A stretch of 64,000 nt of DNA from Perca fluviatilis. Lineage: Eukaryota > Chordata > Actinopteri > Perciformes > Percidae. How positions within the stretch are numbered: position 1 is the first letter of the stretch; each line of letters begins with the position of its first letter. Positions 1 through 10,598 of this stretch are shown piece by piece. The DNA lies in contig NC_053115.1 in assembly GCF_010015445.1 (NCBI RefSeq), positions 5,563,576 through 5,627,575 of the forward strand, in the 5' to 3' direction. The notes under the pieces are model-generated. The model worked only from the letters and a program-made list of their open reading frames with translations. It was not told the origin of the DNA and ran no database searches. Both the position numbers and the translations under genes were made by a program.

Positions 1-1137
1 GGAAGACAATGGTGCCGTCGATGGTGAGCGTGGGGTTATTGTTTTTGGTGAGTGTGGATTTGGAGCTTATGAGGAGGAATTCAGTTTTACCACTGTTGAG
101 TTTGAGGAAGTTGTGTTGCATCCAGGTTTTAATAGCTGACAGACAGGAGTTGATGTGGGAGAGGGGTGGATTGTGGGGGGATTTTGTGCTGAGGTAGATC
201 TGGGTGTCATCGGCGTAACAGTGGAAGTCCAGGTTGAAGTGGTGGCGTATCTGACCAAGGGGGAGGATGTGGATGATGAAGAGGAGGGGGCCGAGTACGG
301 AGCCTTGGGGAACGCCTTGAGTGACTGTGGCTGTGGCAGAGGTGTGGTTATGGAGAGAGATGAAGTGGGAGTTGTTGGATAGGTAGGAACGGAGCCAGCT
401 GAGTGCAGTACTTTTGATACAGAGGTCTTTGAGTCTGGTGAGCAGGATGTTATGGCTCACGGTATCGAAGGCTGCACTCAGGTTGAGGAGGATGAGGATG
501 TTGAGGGAACCAGTGTCAGCAGAGGGGAGGAGGTCGTTGAGGACTTTGAGGAGAGCGGCTTCTGTGCTGTGGAGGGGGCGAAAACCAGATTGGATTCAAA
601 TTGGTTATTGGCATGAAGATGGGTTTGTAGTTGTGAGGCGACTATGCGTTCCAGGGTTTTAGACAGAAAGGGGAGGTTGGATATTGGGCGGTAGTTGTTG
701 AGGGAGGAGGGATCCAGACCAGGTTTTTTAAGGACTGGGGTGACAGCGGCAGTTTTGAAAGCAGAGGGGACAGTTCCAAGGGACAGTGAGGAGTTGAAGA
801 GTTTAGTGAGGTAGGGGCATAGGACGGGGAGGCAGGATTTCAGGAGGGGAGTAGGGAGGGGTCAAGGGAGCAGGTTGTGGGTTTGTAAGAGCTGATGAGT
901 TTGGAGATTTCAGGAGGGGTGACCGAGTCAAACTGGGAGAGGAAGCAGTGTGGAGGAGGGGTCGGGAGGTCAGGAGAGATGGGGAGAAGAGGGGCCGTGG
1001 TAGGTGCTGGAGTAGATACTGGGAGGTCAGATACAGGGGATAGAGATTGATAAATGATGTTGATTTTGTCAGCGAAAAAGTGAAGGAATGAGTTGCAGAG
1101 ATCCGGAGTAGAGGTAGGGAGGGTGTTGGTCTGAAGC
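1..1137 (-). mobile_element. L2-type LINE, reverse transcriptase fragment
   Basis: Reading the minus strand, this is the linker and reverse-transcriptase region of a non-LTR retrotransposon, closely related to the copy at 43437-45004. Recognisable blocks are the palm motif LSAAFDTV, GVPQGSVLGPLLF, and the catalytic box CYADDTQIY, with YADD encoded at about 206-217. The active-site aspartates are therefore kept here, unlike the second copy. The frame is broken near 585-592, where about 4 bases are missing compared with the other copy. The element runs off the left edge of the window, so the 3' part of the ORF is not visible. The 5' side stops near 1137 at a foldback, so it is truncated. It is a dead copy. 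L2/CR1-group membership is inferred from the domain pattern. Confidence 0.85.
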
Positions 1138-1299
1138 ATTGAGAACTTTGTAAGTGTACAGACACTTTATTAAAAAGATAGTTTAAAAAGACATTACCTT
1201 CGGGTATACAGGCAATCGCACCTAAATATTAACGCTACTGTCTTTATAAACTATCTTTTTAATAAACTGTCTGTATACTTACAAAGTTCACAATGCTTC
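1133..1299. repeat. Foldback inverted repeat, 61-bp arms
   Basis: The arms at 1133-1193 and 1239-1299 are reverse complements with about 4 mismatches, separated by a 45-base loop. Both outer ends include the GAAGCATT sequence also present at the truncated 5' end of the neighbouring LINE. It could be a small snap-back MITE or an inverted duplication formed at the LINE junction. No ORF is present. Confidence 0.8.
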
Positions 1300-2033
1300 G
1301 GTTTGCATTATGCTTTGCATTATGCTACCATTGAAGTGTGTTGTTATTTTGGGCCTTGTTAGTGGTATAAAATAACGATTTATTTTTACTCTTCGGGCTA
1401 GCTTGTTTCAAGCTACATACATATTCGATTACCATGAAAACATATCCCAGAGAAAGGTTGACTCGGTACACATGTGTTAATAACCCCTAGGTTCATTTTG
1501 CACCAGAATTGTCCTTTAATGAAGACACTAAGTATGCGTGGACCCTTTTTTCCGCCGTCAAACTAGCAAAAGTGGATTTGGACATGCCCTAAACGCACCT
1601 GCGCCATACGCTTCACGCCGTGCGCTTAGATCGTTAAAATAGGGCCCACAGTATGTAAATTGCTTGGTTTGTAGACGGGCTTCCCCGTTCTCTGGTATCC
1701 TCTCTCTCTCAGTTTTTTCAAGTGACTGCTGCTCTCCCCTACTGCCGAGGCTCTTTTTGTTTTGTTGCGATGTTGAGAAGCAAGGCACAGGAACTTTCTT
1801 TCTGCAGCATTTATTCAGAGACAAACGGAAACCTACACTGTACATTTACTACCACTTAACAAGTAGACTGCTGATGTATTCTCAGCTCTGATAGCCGACA
1901 GCTGTCTGCTCTGAGCACATTCACCGTCACACACTTGCTCATGTACACACTAAGCACTGAGCTTCCCCGGTCTTGTAACACGATGATAGCCTCCCAGAGC
2001 TTCCTGTATTTGGTCCGAAACCATCCAAAAAAA
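1300..2033. other. Intergenic, no gene seen
   Basis: No coding exon is recognisable. The part around 1550-1650 is CpG-rich, with an ATCGTTAAAATAGGGCCC motif that I associate with dispersed fish DNA repeats, but no ends can be drawn. The short ORFs on both strands share the same bases and show no domain. Confidence 0.4.
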
Positions 2034-2160
2034 ACTTTCACACTATAAACGAACCAGACCATTGTTCAGTTTGATCCGGACCGAGACTACCTCTTTTGGT
2101 TGGACCATATTTCGGCCGTTTGGAATGTCCGGACCAAACGAGGTAGGTGTGAAAGCCCCC
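2034..2160. repeat. Short MITE-like repeat with CTTTCACAC ends
   Basis: The stretch opens with CTTTCACAC and closes with GTGTGAAAG, and inner sequence on both sides carries GGTCCGGAC or GAACCAGACC type motifs, giving imperfect terminal inverted repeats. The same CTTTCACACC start recurs at 13807. No target duplication was found. The class is uncertain. Confidence 0.4.
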
Positions 2161-2887
2161 TTAGAAAACATCTTCACCAAGTTGCCAACAGGCGCAGAAT
2201 TTATAAAACAGAGACAACACAACTAAATACAGAAAAGCATCACACAAAGTAGCATCACTCAAAAATGGAAACTGTATCCAGGGGACATTAAAACGTGATG
2301 CACACAGCTGGGACATGCTTGTTGCCATGATTTTGGGCTTATGAAGTTGTTGAAGTTGGCTGTGGTCAGTCAGTGGCGTTGGAAAATGAGCAAACATATT
2401 TTCTTAGTTCTTAGTAATTTCCAAGAGACAGGGTTGAACTAGCAGGAATAATGACACTTTGTCACAACAGGAACTAATGTTTGAGCAACAGTTTGCCAGG
2501 TCAGTCACATTTCGCACTGCCAGACAAAACTCCACACCACAATTATAGTGTTTTACTGCAGTGGAAAGCTAGACTGACTGAGAGAGAGATACATGAGACA
2601 GAGGGAGTTTCCTGAGTGGTTCACATGACCAAGTTACAGTTGCAGGAGTAAAAGTTCTGTTTTTACACCTGCACAAAATGCCCCCAGGCATCAAAGCTCG
2701 CAGCATTAATTTTCCTGTTAGGAAAACTGTGGACTCGATGTCCTGAAAGGCTAGAATTTATGTAGCTAATGATTTTAGTGCATTCCTCATTCCACCTGCT
2801 TTTTTTGTCTGAAACATATGAACTCATTACATTTTCACAGCATAACTTCTACGTAAAATTTATCAATTCAGTAAAAAATTCATCTTC
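2161..2887. other. Intergenic, no feature seen
   Basis: AT-rich single-copy-looking sequence with no coding signature, no clear terminal repeats and no tandem array. Confidence 0.4.
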
Positions 2888-4280
2888 CAATCCAATCCAA
2901 TCCAACTTTATTTATAGAGCGCATTTCACAGATTAAAAAAACCAACAAAGCGCTTTACAAGGTACATACAAACATACATGGGGTAAAGAAAATACAGCAT
3001 GACATGAGGAGAGACGAGGAGAAAAAGGCAACTCCCAGACTATGCCCCCACTAGGAGCACAGTTTGGGAACAGGAAAAAAACACCTCAGCAACATATAAG
3101 CACATAACCAATACAAGGGCACACAAGACACGCAGTGGGGGAGGGGAGTTTTGGGGTGCATGGGGTAGGGGGGTGTTGGGGGTTGCAGGTAGTCCAGCAC
3201 AGGCAAGCAGACATCTGGTCCTGCAGCCATACAAAGGCGCTGGTCACAGACCTGCCCGCCTGACTGGGGGTAGAAGCGGAGAAGGCGCTAGATGGGGGGG
3301 GGGGTGATTGCATATCTGTATATATGTAAGAGTTTGTGTGTGTGTAGGCCTGAGTAGTCAAGCTACGTCTGGTTTTCTCAGTCCGCACGATTGTCATTGC
3401 GATACACAGCCGGTTGCCATGGAGTCAGCCTTGAAACAGGACCCAGTCCGAGTCAACAATCAACAGGTGTCTGTGGGAATCAGGTAAGGAACACAAGAGT
3501 GTGCCTCGCTGCAGTGCTCCAGGGGGAAGTCTTGGTCAACACCGGCCTCGGCCAAGGCCAGCGCGTTCAGGTTGCGAGGGGGCGAAAGATAAGATTGGAA
3601 TTTGTTTTGTCTCAGGGCCAGGAGCCGCAGTTAGTCACTCCGACTGCTCTGAAATGTCCCCTCTGGTCTCCGTATCGATCAAATTTCCTTGCCAAAAACC
3701 GTGAGTTTCCCCAAGATGTTGTCCAGCCTATCCAGAGCTGACAGTCTCTCCAAGATGGTATCCAATTTTTGGCCCATGGTGTTCATAGTATCCAATTTGT
3801 GGCTCATGTTGGTCATAGTCACAATTTGAGTTCCGACAGCTCTGCCCACAGCTTCAACCATGACGGCCAGCCTGGTATTTTGCAATGCCTGAGCCAATCA
3901 GCAAAAGATCTGTTATCATGGTTCCGAATAGGAAAATATCTTCAATGTCCTCCACGGAAAGAACCGCCAGACACACGATCCGCCACCTCTCCCACGCGTC
4001 CATTGTGTAGCCAGCTGCGAACGTTCCGGCAGGGCAGTCAGGTTCCCCCGAACCCGAGCTTCTCGTCGAGAAGATGGTGTCAATTGCGCTGAGAGACCAG
4101 TTGATCAAATCCATAATTCGTAGTTTAGGAGCAGTGCCGAGAGAGAGACTCTCCAAGTTCACAGAGACAAAGACTAGACGAGAGAGCAAAGCAGGGTAGG
4201 CAACGGGAGGAGAGGGAGAAAATGCGACCGCCTTCACAGAGAGCCAAACGAGAAGTTACTTACAAGTTTCTCTTTCACTA
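2888..4280 (-). mobile_element. Short retroposon-like unit carrying one ORF
   Basis: Read on the minus strand, a leader (about 4280-4115) precedes a broken ORF (3679-4114), followed by about 780 bases of untranslated sequence. The unit ends in a LINE-style tail: an AAGCGCTTTG hairpin-type motif, then AATAAAGTTGG and a short TTGGA repeat at 2888-2905. That tail resembles 3' ends of fish LINEs, which suggests mobilisation by LINE machinery. No reverse transcriptase or endonuclease is present, so the unit is non-autonomous, or else a coding gene retroposed with a tail. The 5' boundary is approximate and no target duplication was found. I do not recognise the family. Confidence 0.5.
3679..4114 (-). 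pseudogene. Unrecognised ORF: hydrophobic segment plus coiled coil, frameshifted
   Basis: The start codon (4112-4114) opens a frame beginning MDLINWSLSAIDTIF. A Cys-containing stretch follows (DCPAGTFAAGYTMDAWERW), then a hydrophobic segment around residues 58-80 (LFGTMITDLLLIGSGIA) that looks membrane-spanning. After about residue 80 the frame shifts by one. In the new frame a leucine/isoleucine heptad pattern continues for about 50 residues (HKLDTMNTMGQKLDTILERL and onward) and stops at 3679. Corrected length would be about 150 residues. The layout (N-terminal patch, membrane helix, C-terminal coiled coil) suggests a self-associating membrane protein, but I cannot name a family. It lies inside a LINE-tailed unit, so it may be a transposon accessory protein or a captured gene. 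Confidence 0.55.
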
Positions 4281-5115
4281 AGTTGCTTAATGCACAAACT
4301 TACATACTTTACCACTTTGAGTGGGCTATGATTTGTATTTGTATCATTTGAAAATGGCAACAGCACTGTAGCAGCTTGTGATTTATATCACAGAAACATA
4401 AGACCACACCACACTGCATTGTGAGATACCCACGTTTAATCAGAAGTGTGGAGGCTCAGTAATGTTTATTTGAAGTTTCGTGTGGGTGTGATATTTCAAA
4501 AATCCCACTGCAGAAATGAATTTTGTGTCATGCTTGTGAATCATTCCAGGCAGGCATTTTTATTCAAATATGCCTATTTAAGCATATTCAAATGCTAAAT
4601 CTTTCTTGATAACAGCAATGCAAGTAAGCATCATGTACAATGTCAGTGAAAGAGATTTGGCCCCAGGAAAATGTTTCACAGGTGTTTTGTATTTTAGGAA
4701 TTGTCAGGTCTGGAGTATGTATATTGCATGGGCTGTGCCTGATAATAACATTAATATCTGAAGATTTGTGTGCATTATGAAAGATGCAGAGGAATCGTAC
4801 CATGCTAATCTTTCAAAAAGAGACATGAATAATATGGAAGTATATTGAGGGCAAAAGATTTGAGAGAGAACAAAACAAATTCTGAGCACTACTCATCCTG
4901 CAAGTCAGTCTTTGAGAGTGCACAGGGACGGTTTCGTCAGAGCAGAATTTGATGTGAGCGTGCAATCTCGATCGTGCACACGCTCCTTTCAGGAGTCTGC
5001 TCCCTCTACTTTCTCCAGCTGTTTTGGCTCCTGAGCAATTGAGATTGCAAGTCGCTTGCCAACTGTTTCTGACCAGCAAGCTGCGAAATGGAGATCTTTG
5101 AGATTTAAATTTTAA
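4281..5115. other. Intergenic, no gene seen
   Basis: AT-rich sequence without coding signature. ORFs on the minus strand at 4588-5229 have no domain and run into the LINE tail at 5116. Confidence 0.4.
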
Positions 5116-5206
5116 GTTACAGTCCATCCCTCCACCCATCCTTCTTCGCCCACTTATCTGGGGTCGGTCGCAGGGGCAGCAGCTCCAGCAGGTGACCCCT
5201 GTTGGG
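5116..5206 (-). mobile_element. LINE 3' tail fragment
   Basis: The minus strand reads CACCTGCTGGAGCTGCTGCC, then a CGACC..CCAGATAAG block, and ends in GGATGGGTGGAGGGATGG. This is the typical 3' terminus of the fish LINE family whose reverse-transcriptase tail is at 9316-9932. Only about 90 bases remain. Family assignment is from memory of the consensus layout. Confidence 0.6.
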
Positions 5207-5704
5207 AATTTGTGGGTGTACAGATTCAATTATTGGCAAATTATCAAAGATGTTTTATCAATATTAATAAAATTATGAATATGGGTATTATCAGGGGTTA
5301 AATTGGGATTTGTTATGTGGGGGGGGCTCTCCCTAGTATGCAAAAGTATGAAAATAATTTGAAAAATAAACCGTTAAATGGCACTTTCTGGAGAGTTTTG
5401 TGCAAAGAAATGGAGAAATTGAGTCTTACATGATATGTGCAAAACTGAAAGAGCCTATACTTTGCATTGTTGTACAGGTATTAGGGCATTTAGCATTTAC
5501 ATTACTGTTAATCAGTCATTGATTACACATTGTATTACCTTGTTATGATATAAGAAGTGACCCATACAATGTGCCAAACATAATGTGCCACATGAAGAGA
5601 CAGTGCAGCATATGACAGTAGAAACAGCTGAGAAGATTTGGGTCTGTGGTCACCAGGTCCACCTCACACAAACTTCCTTCTCCCAATCTCTCTCTTTACT
5701 ACAA

Positions 5705-5707
<3 letters not shown>
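5207..5707. other. Intergenic, no feature seen
   Basis: AT-rich sequence with a short G-run near 5320. No coding or repeat structure is visible. Confidence 0.4.
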
Positions 5708-5752
<45 letters not shown>

Positions 5753-5753
5753 C
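5708..5753. repeat. (CA)n microsatellite
   Basis: About 22 CA dinucleotides, with one CG interruption near the right end. ORFs that translate it as His-Thr runs are artefacts. Confidence 0.95.
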
Positions 5754-5916
5754 GGCACCGAGTGGGGCTCTCCGATGCTCCGAGTGGGGCCGGCTCGGAG
5801 CCCTGCCCCTGTAGGAGATGCGACAGCGAGGAACGGTTTAACGGCTTGGTCAGCGACATGAACTCGTAGCGGCCGTTGGAGCTTCCGAGCACCGGGCTTC
5901 CACCGCTGCGAACGGG
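5754..5916. other. CpG-rich stretch, unassigned
   Basis: A GC- and CpG-rich block between the microsatellite and the hAT insertion. Removing the insertion joins it directly to 7331. No splice-bounded reading frame with recognisable protein was seen. Confidence 0.35.
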
Positions 5917-5924
5917 GTTTTTAG

Positions 5925-7330
5925 CAGAGATGGCAAAAGTACTCACTTCCCGTACTTAAGTAGAAGTACAGATACTTGTGTTAAAAAATACTCTGGTAAA
6001 AGTAGAAGTACTGATTTAACTTCTTTACTTAAGTAAAAGTAACAAAGTACAGGCTTTGAAATGTACTTAAAGTATAAAAGTAAAAGTAGCCTTGCGAATG
6101 ACAACCACTTTTTATGCAAAGCTACCTGGACCACACATGTTACTAGAGTGCAAGATGAGAAACTTCAGTGGACATAAAAACCAGGCTCTTTATATGCCAT
6201 TGTCTACATTTTAAATGGATGTCTGCCAAACATCACATATATGATTATGGTGACAGAGACTGGGACTCCAGCTTAATAACATTCTGACTGAGTAGCAAGA
6301 TATGAATTCAGTTGTGATTCTGTGAGAATTCACAGATCCAGTTTCTCTTTTTTAATTGTCCCCTTAACATTTAAAGGAATCTACATGTATGTGTGTGTGC
6401 TCAAATATAGAAAGAAAATAAAGGATACAATATGAATTACTAAACATAGATTAATTAAGAAGTTCCCCATACTTTTAGAGCTCCACAGCACATTGGCCAG
6501 GAGTCATACTTGATGCCGTCCATACTACTAGTGCTAACGTTACCGCCATCAAGCTGCAATTATTTGCCGCAAATGAATGCAGAATTTGGCCGAATCTGTC
6601 GAGTCGTCTTGTAGTGGTGCGTTACATGCAACGTAGCCTACAGTATATTCCCATCCAATTAGATTGAATTCTGTATTGATCACGTGAAAAATAATAACGG
6701 TAACTCCAGTGAAATTATTTGAAACTTGTTAGTGAGGACTAGATTAGGACCGTATTTAAAGCTGATGCTGGTTTCCAACTTCGCCCCCCCCTCCCCCCCC
6801 AAGTGTGTCTGTAAAACACGGACAGAGACAACTTCTCTCTTTTGATGCTTTACAAGCAACGTGAAACCTAGCTAACAGGTGAAGAACACAAACAACTAAA
6901 TCACTAGCTAACCTACTTTAACTGTGCAGGAACTATAGACCAATACAACAACAGGCTTACATGAACTGACAACATAAGTTATACGACTTACAGTTCTCAA
7001 GGACGACACACACGATCTCAACTGATTATCCTCCGGACAGCAGTCTCTCTTTCTTTTTCTCACCTTTTTCTGTGTAGACGCTACCGGCCATGGTAGGCGC
7101 GGCGTGGTCCGCGTATTCTCCCACTATTACGACCTCTTGTACAAAACTAAAGTAACGAGCCAATTTTTAAAATGTAAGGAGTAGAAAGTACCGATATTCG
7201 TGTTAAAATGTAAGGAGTAAAAGTAAAAAGTCGCCACAAAAAAAAATAGTAAAGTAAAGTAGAAATATATCCGAAAAATCTACTTAAGTACAGTAACGAA
7301 GTATTTGTACTTCGTTACTTCCCATCTCTG
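5925..7330. mobile_element. Non-autonomous hAT element, perfect 8-bp TSD
   Basis: The ends are inverted (CAGAGATGG at 5925 and CCATCTCTG at 7330). Both are followed inward by AAGTA/TACTT-rich subterminal sequence. The element is flanked by a perfect 8-bp duplication GTTTTTAG at 5917-5924 and 7331-7338. CA..TG ends with an 8-bp duplication are diagnostic of the hAT superfamily. The 1406-bp body has no transposase ORF, so it depended on a source element. The intact duplication and clear ends suggest a fairly young insertion. Confidence 0.92.
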
Positions 7331-7393
7331 GTTTTTAGCTTTAGGAGTAGGCATTTTATTTGTTAATCCTACCGACGTAGACACTTTGGCGTT

Positions 7394-7418
7394 ATGTAGT
7401 TCACGTGGTGAACTACAT
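7394..7418. repeat. Perfect palindrome, 11-bp arms
   Basis: ATGTAGTTCAC and GTGAACTACAT are separated by GTG. The centre contains CACGTG, an E-box type site. No function can be assigned. Confidence 0.8.
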
Positions 7419-8041
7419 GGTGAATTGTCTGCAGTTCTGGGCGGGTTGTTGCCGTGTTCTGATTGTTCTCATCTCAGCTCCGCCGAGACTAAATAGACAT
7501 GCCATTTCAAAAATCTTTCATTCATTGTCAGAAATATCATATTTTCAAAAGCGTCACTTTCATAAAATTTTATGTGACATAGTGACTGCAAGCAGGCACA
7601 TCCGGACAAACAAGCAGGCTTATGTGCTGGGGCTGGCCCAATTTAACCCCTGAGTATTATTAACTTTACCAAATTGACAAACAATCAAAACGGGGCACCA
7701 CCCTGAACTCAGGGGCCAATAATCAAACTTGTCTCATTAGGTGTTCCCTTTAAAATACAGATCTTAATTAACTTGGTTAATCTATCTGGTATCTTTGAAG
7801 GAACAAAAGGAAGGGTGAATTCGAGCACTGACTGTTCAACCAGTAATTATTACAACAAATACACAAAATAATCACAGACAACTACTATTTAAAGTAACAG
7901 TTTATTTAACTTCAAAATTATCAATGGCTGATCAATAATTCTTCACTCATCAAAACCTATACTACCACTTTGTGCATTCTGTTAAGTTTGTCCAGCAGAT
8001 TTTCCATGTAGAACAGAAACGGGTTAACCACTTGGTCACTA
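7419..8041. other. Intergenic, no gene seen
   Basis: AT-rich sequence between two transposons. The small ORF at 7405-7653 has no domain. Confidence 0.4.
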
Positions 8042-8883
8042 GCTATGTTTCCATCCATCCATTTATCCAAATTAAGTGATATCGAATGAAAAATGCCTTA
8101 TGGAAACAGTAAAATTCGTTTGAATTTCATGAATATCGACTCAAAGGAAATACGTTCGGTCTCATCGGATTTTCTCTTGATCGATATACGGCTTATGCGA
8201 TAAACGCTGATGGAAACGTTATTTGCCGAATAAATTAATGAATTGCGATTAAGTTTTAGGTCATTTTATGGTTGCAACCCGCCACAAAACAAAGAAGAAG
8301 AAGTTTTAGTTCATTTCCTCCCAGTTTTTCCGCTCTGTTTGCACACATGACAGGTGTCAACCAAGACAGATGGAAGTGGACGATCGAGGAGACAAGAGAC
8401 TTTTTGAATTTAATTTACGAGCAAAATATAACAGCTATTTTAGATAGCAAAAATCTAAGAAATGCCATAATTTATCAAGAACTCGCGAAGGAAATGACCA
8501 ACAAAGGTTACAACAAGCTGTGGGACGTCCTCTGGAGTAAATGGATGTCGCTCTAACAGCGATACATGTCTCAAAAAAGAGAGTTGTCTCGCAGCGGTGC
8601 CGGAGGGAAAATAAAAGGCAAGTTCCACCTTTTTGGTGAGCTGGATCAGATCCTCGGCCAAAGGAGCTTCCTCGGCTTCTTATATTAACAACAACTACTT
8701 TTGTCTAGCAAAACTTTGTTCGCCAATGTTTGCTTGAATGTTGTGCGATTCAGTGCGAAAATGAATGGAAACACCTCAAAATGTCTCAAATCAATTTGAT
8801 ATACCAATTTAATCGCAAAACAGCATGTGACGTCATTACGCACAGGTTTTTATTCGCTTTAAAGCTGTTGGATGGAAACACAC
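8042..8883 (+). mobile_element. PIF/Harbinger remnant with Myb-like ORF
   Basis: Both ends carry TGTTTCCATCCA in inverted orientation (about 8047-8058 and 8869-8880), giving short terminal inverted repeats. Inside is a broken Myb/SANT-type ORF (8347-8688). Harbinger elements normally carry two genes, a DDE transposase and a Myb-like DNA-binding protein. Here only the second survives, so the transposase gene has been deleted. The TSD could not be fixed, and boundaries are within a few bases. Confidence 0.7.
8347..8688 (+). pseudogene. Harbinger Myb/SANT-like protein, nonsense mutation
   Basis: The frame starts MTGVNQDRWKWTIEETRDF and shows the tryptophan spacing of a Myb/SANT or MADF-like DNA-binding domain (WKW, then LWSKW about 50 residues later). 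A TAA at 8554-8556 interrupts it. The same frame then continues with QRYMSQKRELSRSGAGGKIK and a basic/hydrophobic tail to a stop at 8686-8688, about 113 residues in all. The stop looks like a single AAA-to-TAA change, because related proteins have a lysine there. In Harbinger transposons this protein binds the transposon ends and helps import the transposase into the nucleus. Confidence 0.7.
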
Positions 8884-9315
8884 TTTCACCAGCTTTATTC
8901 GCATGAGTTTTTTTTTTTACCAAACTTCAGATAATTCGATTGACAAGTGGACGAAAACTTAACGAAACAACTCCGCCCAGGCAGGGTGTGTGGAGCGGTT
9001 CAGAGTTGACTCGGAAGAAAAAAGTGGTCCGTGTTGTCCGATTTCCTTCTAGAGAAAAGCGTGGTTCTCTCATCTGCAGATTTGAAACACTGCGAAGTGC
9101 GTGTTTCAGGATCCAATAAATCCACTTTTGTCTGGTAAAAAGCACTTGGAAAAAGCAGGAAAAAGGTGTGTCCAAAAGTTTTAAAGGCTTGTGCACTGGT
9201 TGTGGCGTTCAAAGTCTGACAGCGAATGGGATTCCAGAACGTTCTTTGAGGTGTTAGAAACTTCAAGCCTGTAGCTCTTAGACTTCCGGTCATTGTGACC
9301 ATGGCTCGGACCCCA
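8884..9315. other. Intergenic, no feature assigned
   Basis: Mixed-composition sequence on the 3' side of the minus-strand LINE fragment. It may include degenerate LINE 3' sequence, but I could not align it to a known end. The ORF at 9000-9449 crosses three different elements and is a chance frame. Confidence 0.35.
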
Positions 9316-9932
9316 AACTTCCCTTTCCCGAGCCACATTAACCAGCTCCGACTGGGGGATCCCGAGGCATTCCCAGGCCGCGATATTACGAATTCCACTA
9401 TGGCCGCCAAGACCCGCCCTTCAATAGCATTTATTGGCCAAGCGTCCATGAGGTAACATTTGTTCAGGTGCTATCCCCTGACCAATCAGCTATCCTAACC
9501 TTAACCACTCGAGGTGAAATGCCTAACCCCAACCAATCGAGCTGCTTCGTAGGGCGGGTCTTGGCGTGGCAATAGTGGGGTTCGTAATTTTGCTCCCAGG
9601 CCAGGGTGGAGATATAATCCCTCCACCTAGTCCTGGGTCTTCCCCGAGGCCTCCTCCCAGCTGGACTTGCCTGGAACACCTCCCTAGTTAGGCGCCCAGG
9701 GTGCATCCTTACTAGATGCCCAAACCACCTCGACTGGCTCCTTTTGACGCCAAGCAGCAGCGGCTCTACTCCGAGCTCCTCACGGATGACTGAGCTTCTC
9801 ACCCTATCTCTAAGGGAGACGCCAGCCACCCTCCTGAGGAAAGACCCCAAGGTATTTGAACTCCTTCACTTGGGGTAAGGACTCATTCCCTACCTGGAGT
9901 AGGCACTCCATCGGTTTCGCTTTGGTCATACA
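9316..9932 (-). mobile_element. LINE fragment, C-terminal reverse-transcriptase tail
   Basis: The minus strand encodes the C-terminal tail of a fish non-LTR element. From about 9930 it reads MECLLQVGNES then LGVFPSSEGGW with a shift. It continues SLRDRVRSSVIREELGVEPL, RSQSRWFGHLVRMHPGRLTR and GRRPRGRPRTRWRDYISTLA. The conserved RWFGH and GRPRTRW blocks follow the polymerase in this family. The frame is cut at TLAWE by a 214-bp MITE and resumes as RLGIPQSELVN on the far side (9379 to about 9316). Clade (Tx1/L1-like versus RTE-like) is uncertain. It is the same family as the tail at 5116-5206. Confidence 0.8.
9380..9593. mobile_element. Mutator-like MITE, 9-bp TSD, inserted in the LINE
   Basis: The ends are inverted repeats of about 40 bp. 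Left runs from GCGATATTACGAA through GCCAAGACCCGCCCT. Right is its complement with a few mismatches. The flanking LINE sequence TCCCAGGCC is duplicated at 9371-9379 and 9594-9602. Removing the element and one copy restores the LINE reading. A 9-bp duplication with long inverted ends fits the Mutator (MULE) superfamily. The body is only 214 bp and non-coding. The empty site is deduced from the LINE frame itself, so insertion is well supported. Confidence 0.88.
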
Positions 9933-10598
9933 GAGATGGGATAAATTCAAGTTAAGTAAAAGTCAGCATAAGAAAAAAGTCAGCTTTTGAATATATGGCT
10001 CTTCTGTAAGAAGCGATTGGCAACCATATGACTATTTAGGACATGTGATTTATCATTTCTGGGTAAAGTTCAGACACATTCTTTTGATCCGACTGACCCC
10101 CTTACCATCCTATTTTTGAGGATAGCGTTCAGCTCAGAAGTGACAATGAGCCTGATTCATAAATGTTTTTTTTATTATGGTTCTGATGATGTTCTCTGTT
10201 AGAATTATTCATAAAAATGGAACAGAAACCCTACATCTAGTTCAGAAAAACTAAAATCCCAATAGAAGATAACACGTAGCTACTGTGATATATAGTTAGC
10301 TGTTAACTTGATTCTAACAATTACTCTGCTATTATGACTGAAAAATTTGATAATTTTCCAACAAGTTGAATGTAATTTCATTCATTTAGTGTTAACGCAT
10401 TTAGATTTTTAAGATAATAGGCACCAAATACTGTTCTTTCTCTCCATTTGGTGGTAGAAAAAAATGCCACTGATGCTGTGCTCTGTTTGAATTTGCGTTT
10501 AGAGGATTCAGATGAAAAGAGCACGAGCTCACTTCATGATTATTACAAACGTTGCCTAATAATTCTTCTTACTAGCTCAAATGTCTCTCTTTTAAATC
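9933..10598. other. Intergenic, no feature seen
   Basis: AT-rich sequence without coding or repeat structure that I can support. Confidence 0.4.

Noticed and set aside
3391..3741. 116-residue plus-strand ORF
   Set aside because: It is opposite the minus-strand retroposon unit and has no domain.
5585..5946. ORFs across the CA repeat on both strands
   Set aside because: They translate the dinucleotide repeat (His-Thr or Val-Cys) and have no domain or splice support.
9000..9449. 149-residue minus-strand ORF
   Set aside because: It runs from unassigned sequence through LINE text into the Mutator-like MITE, so it is a chance frame.
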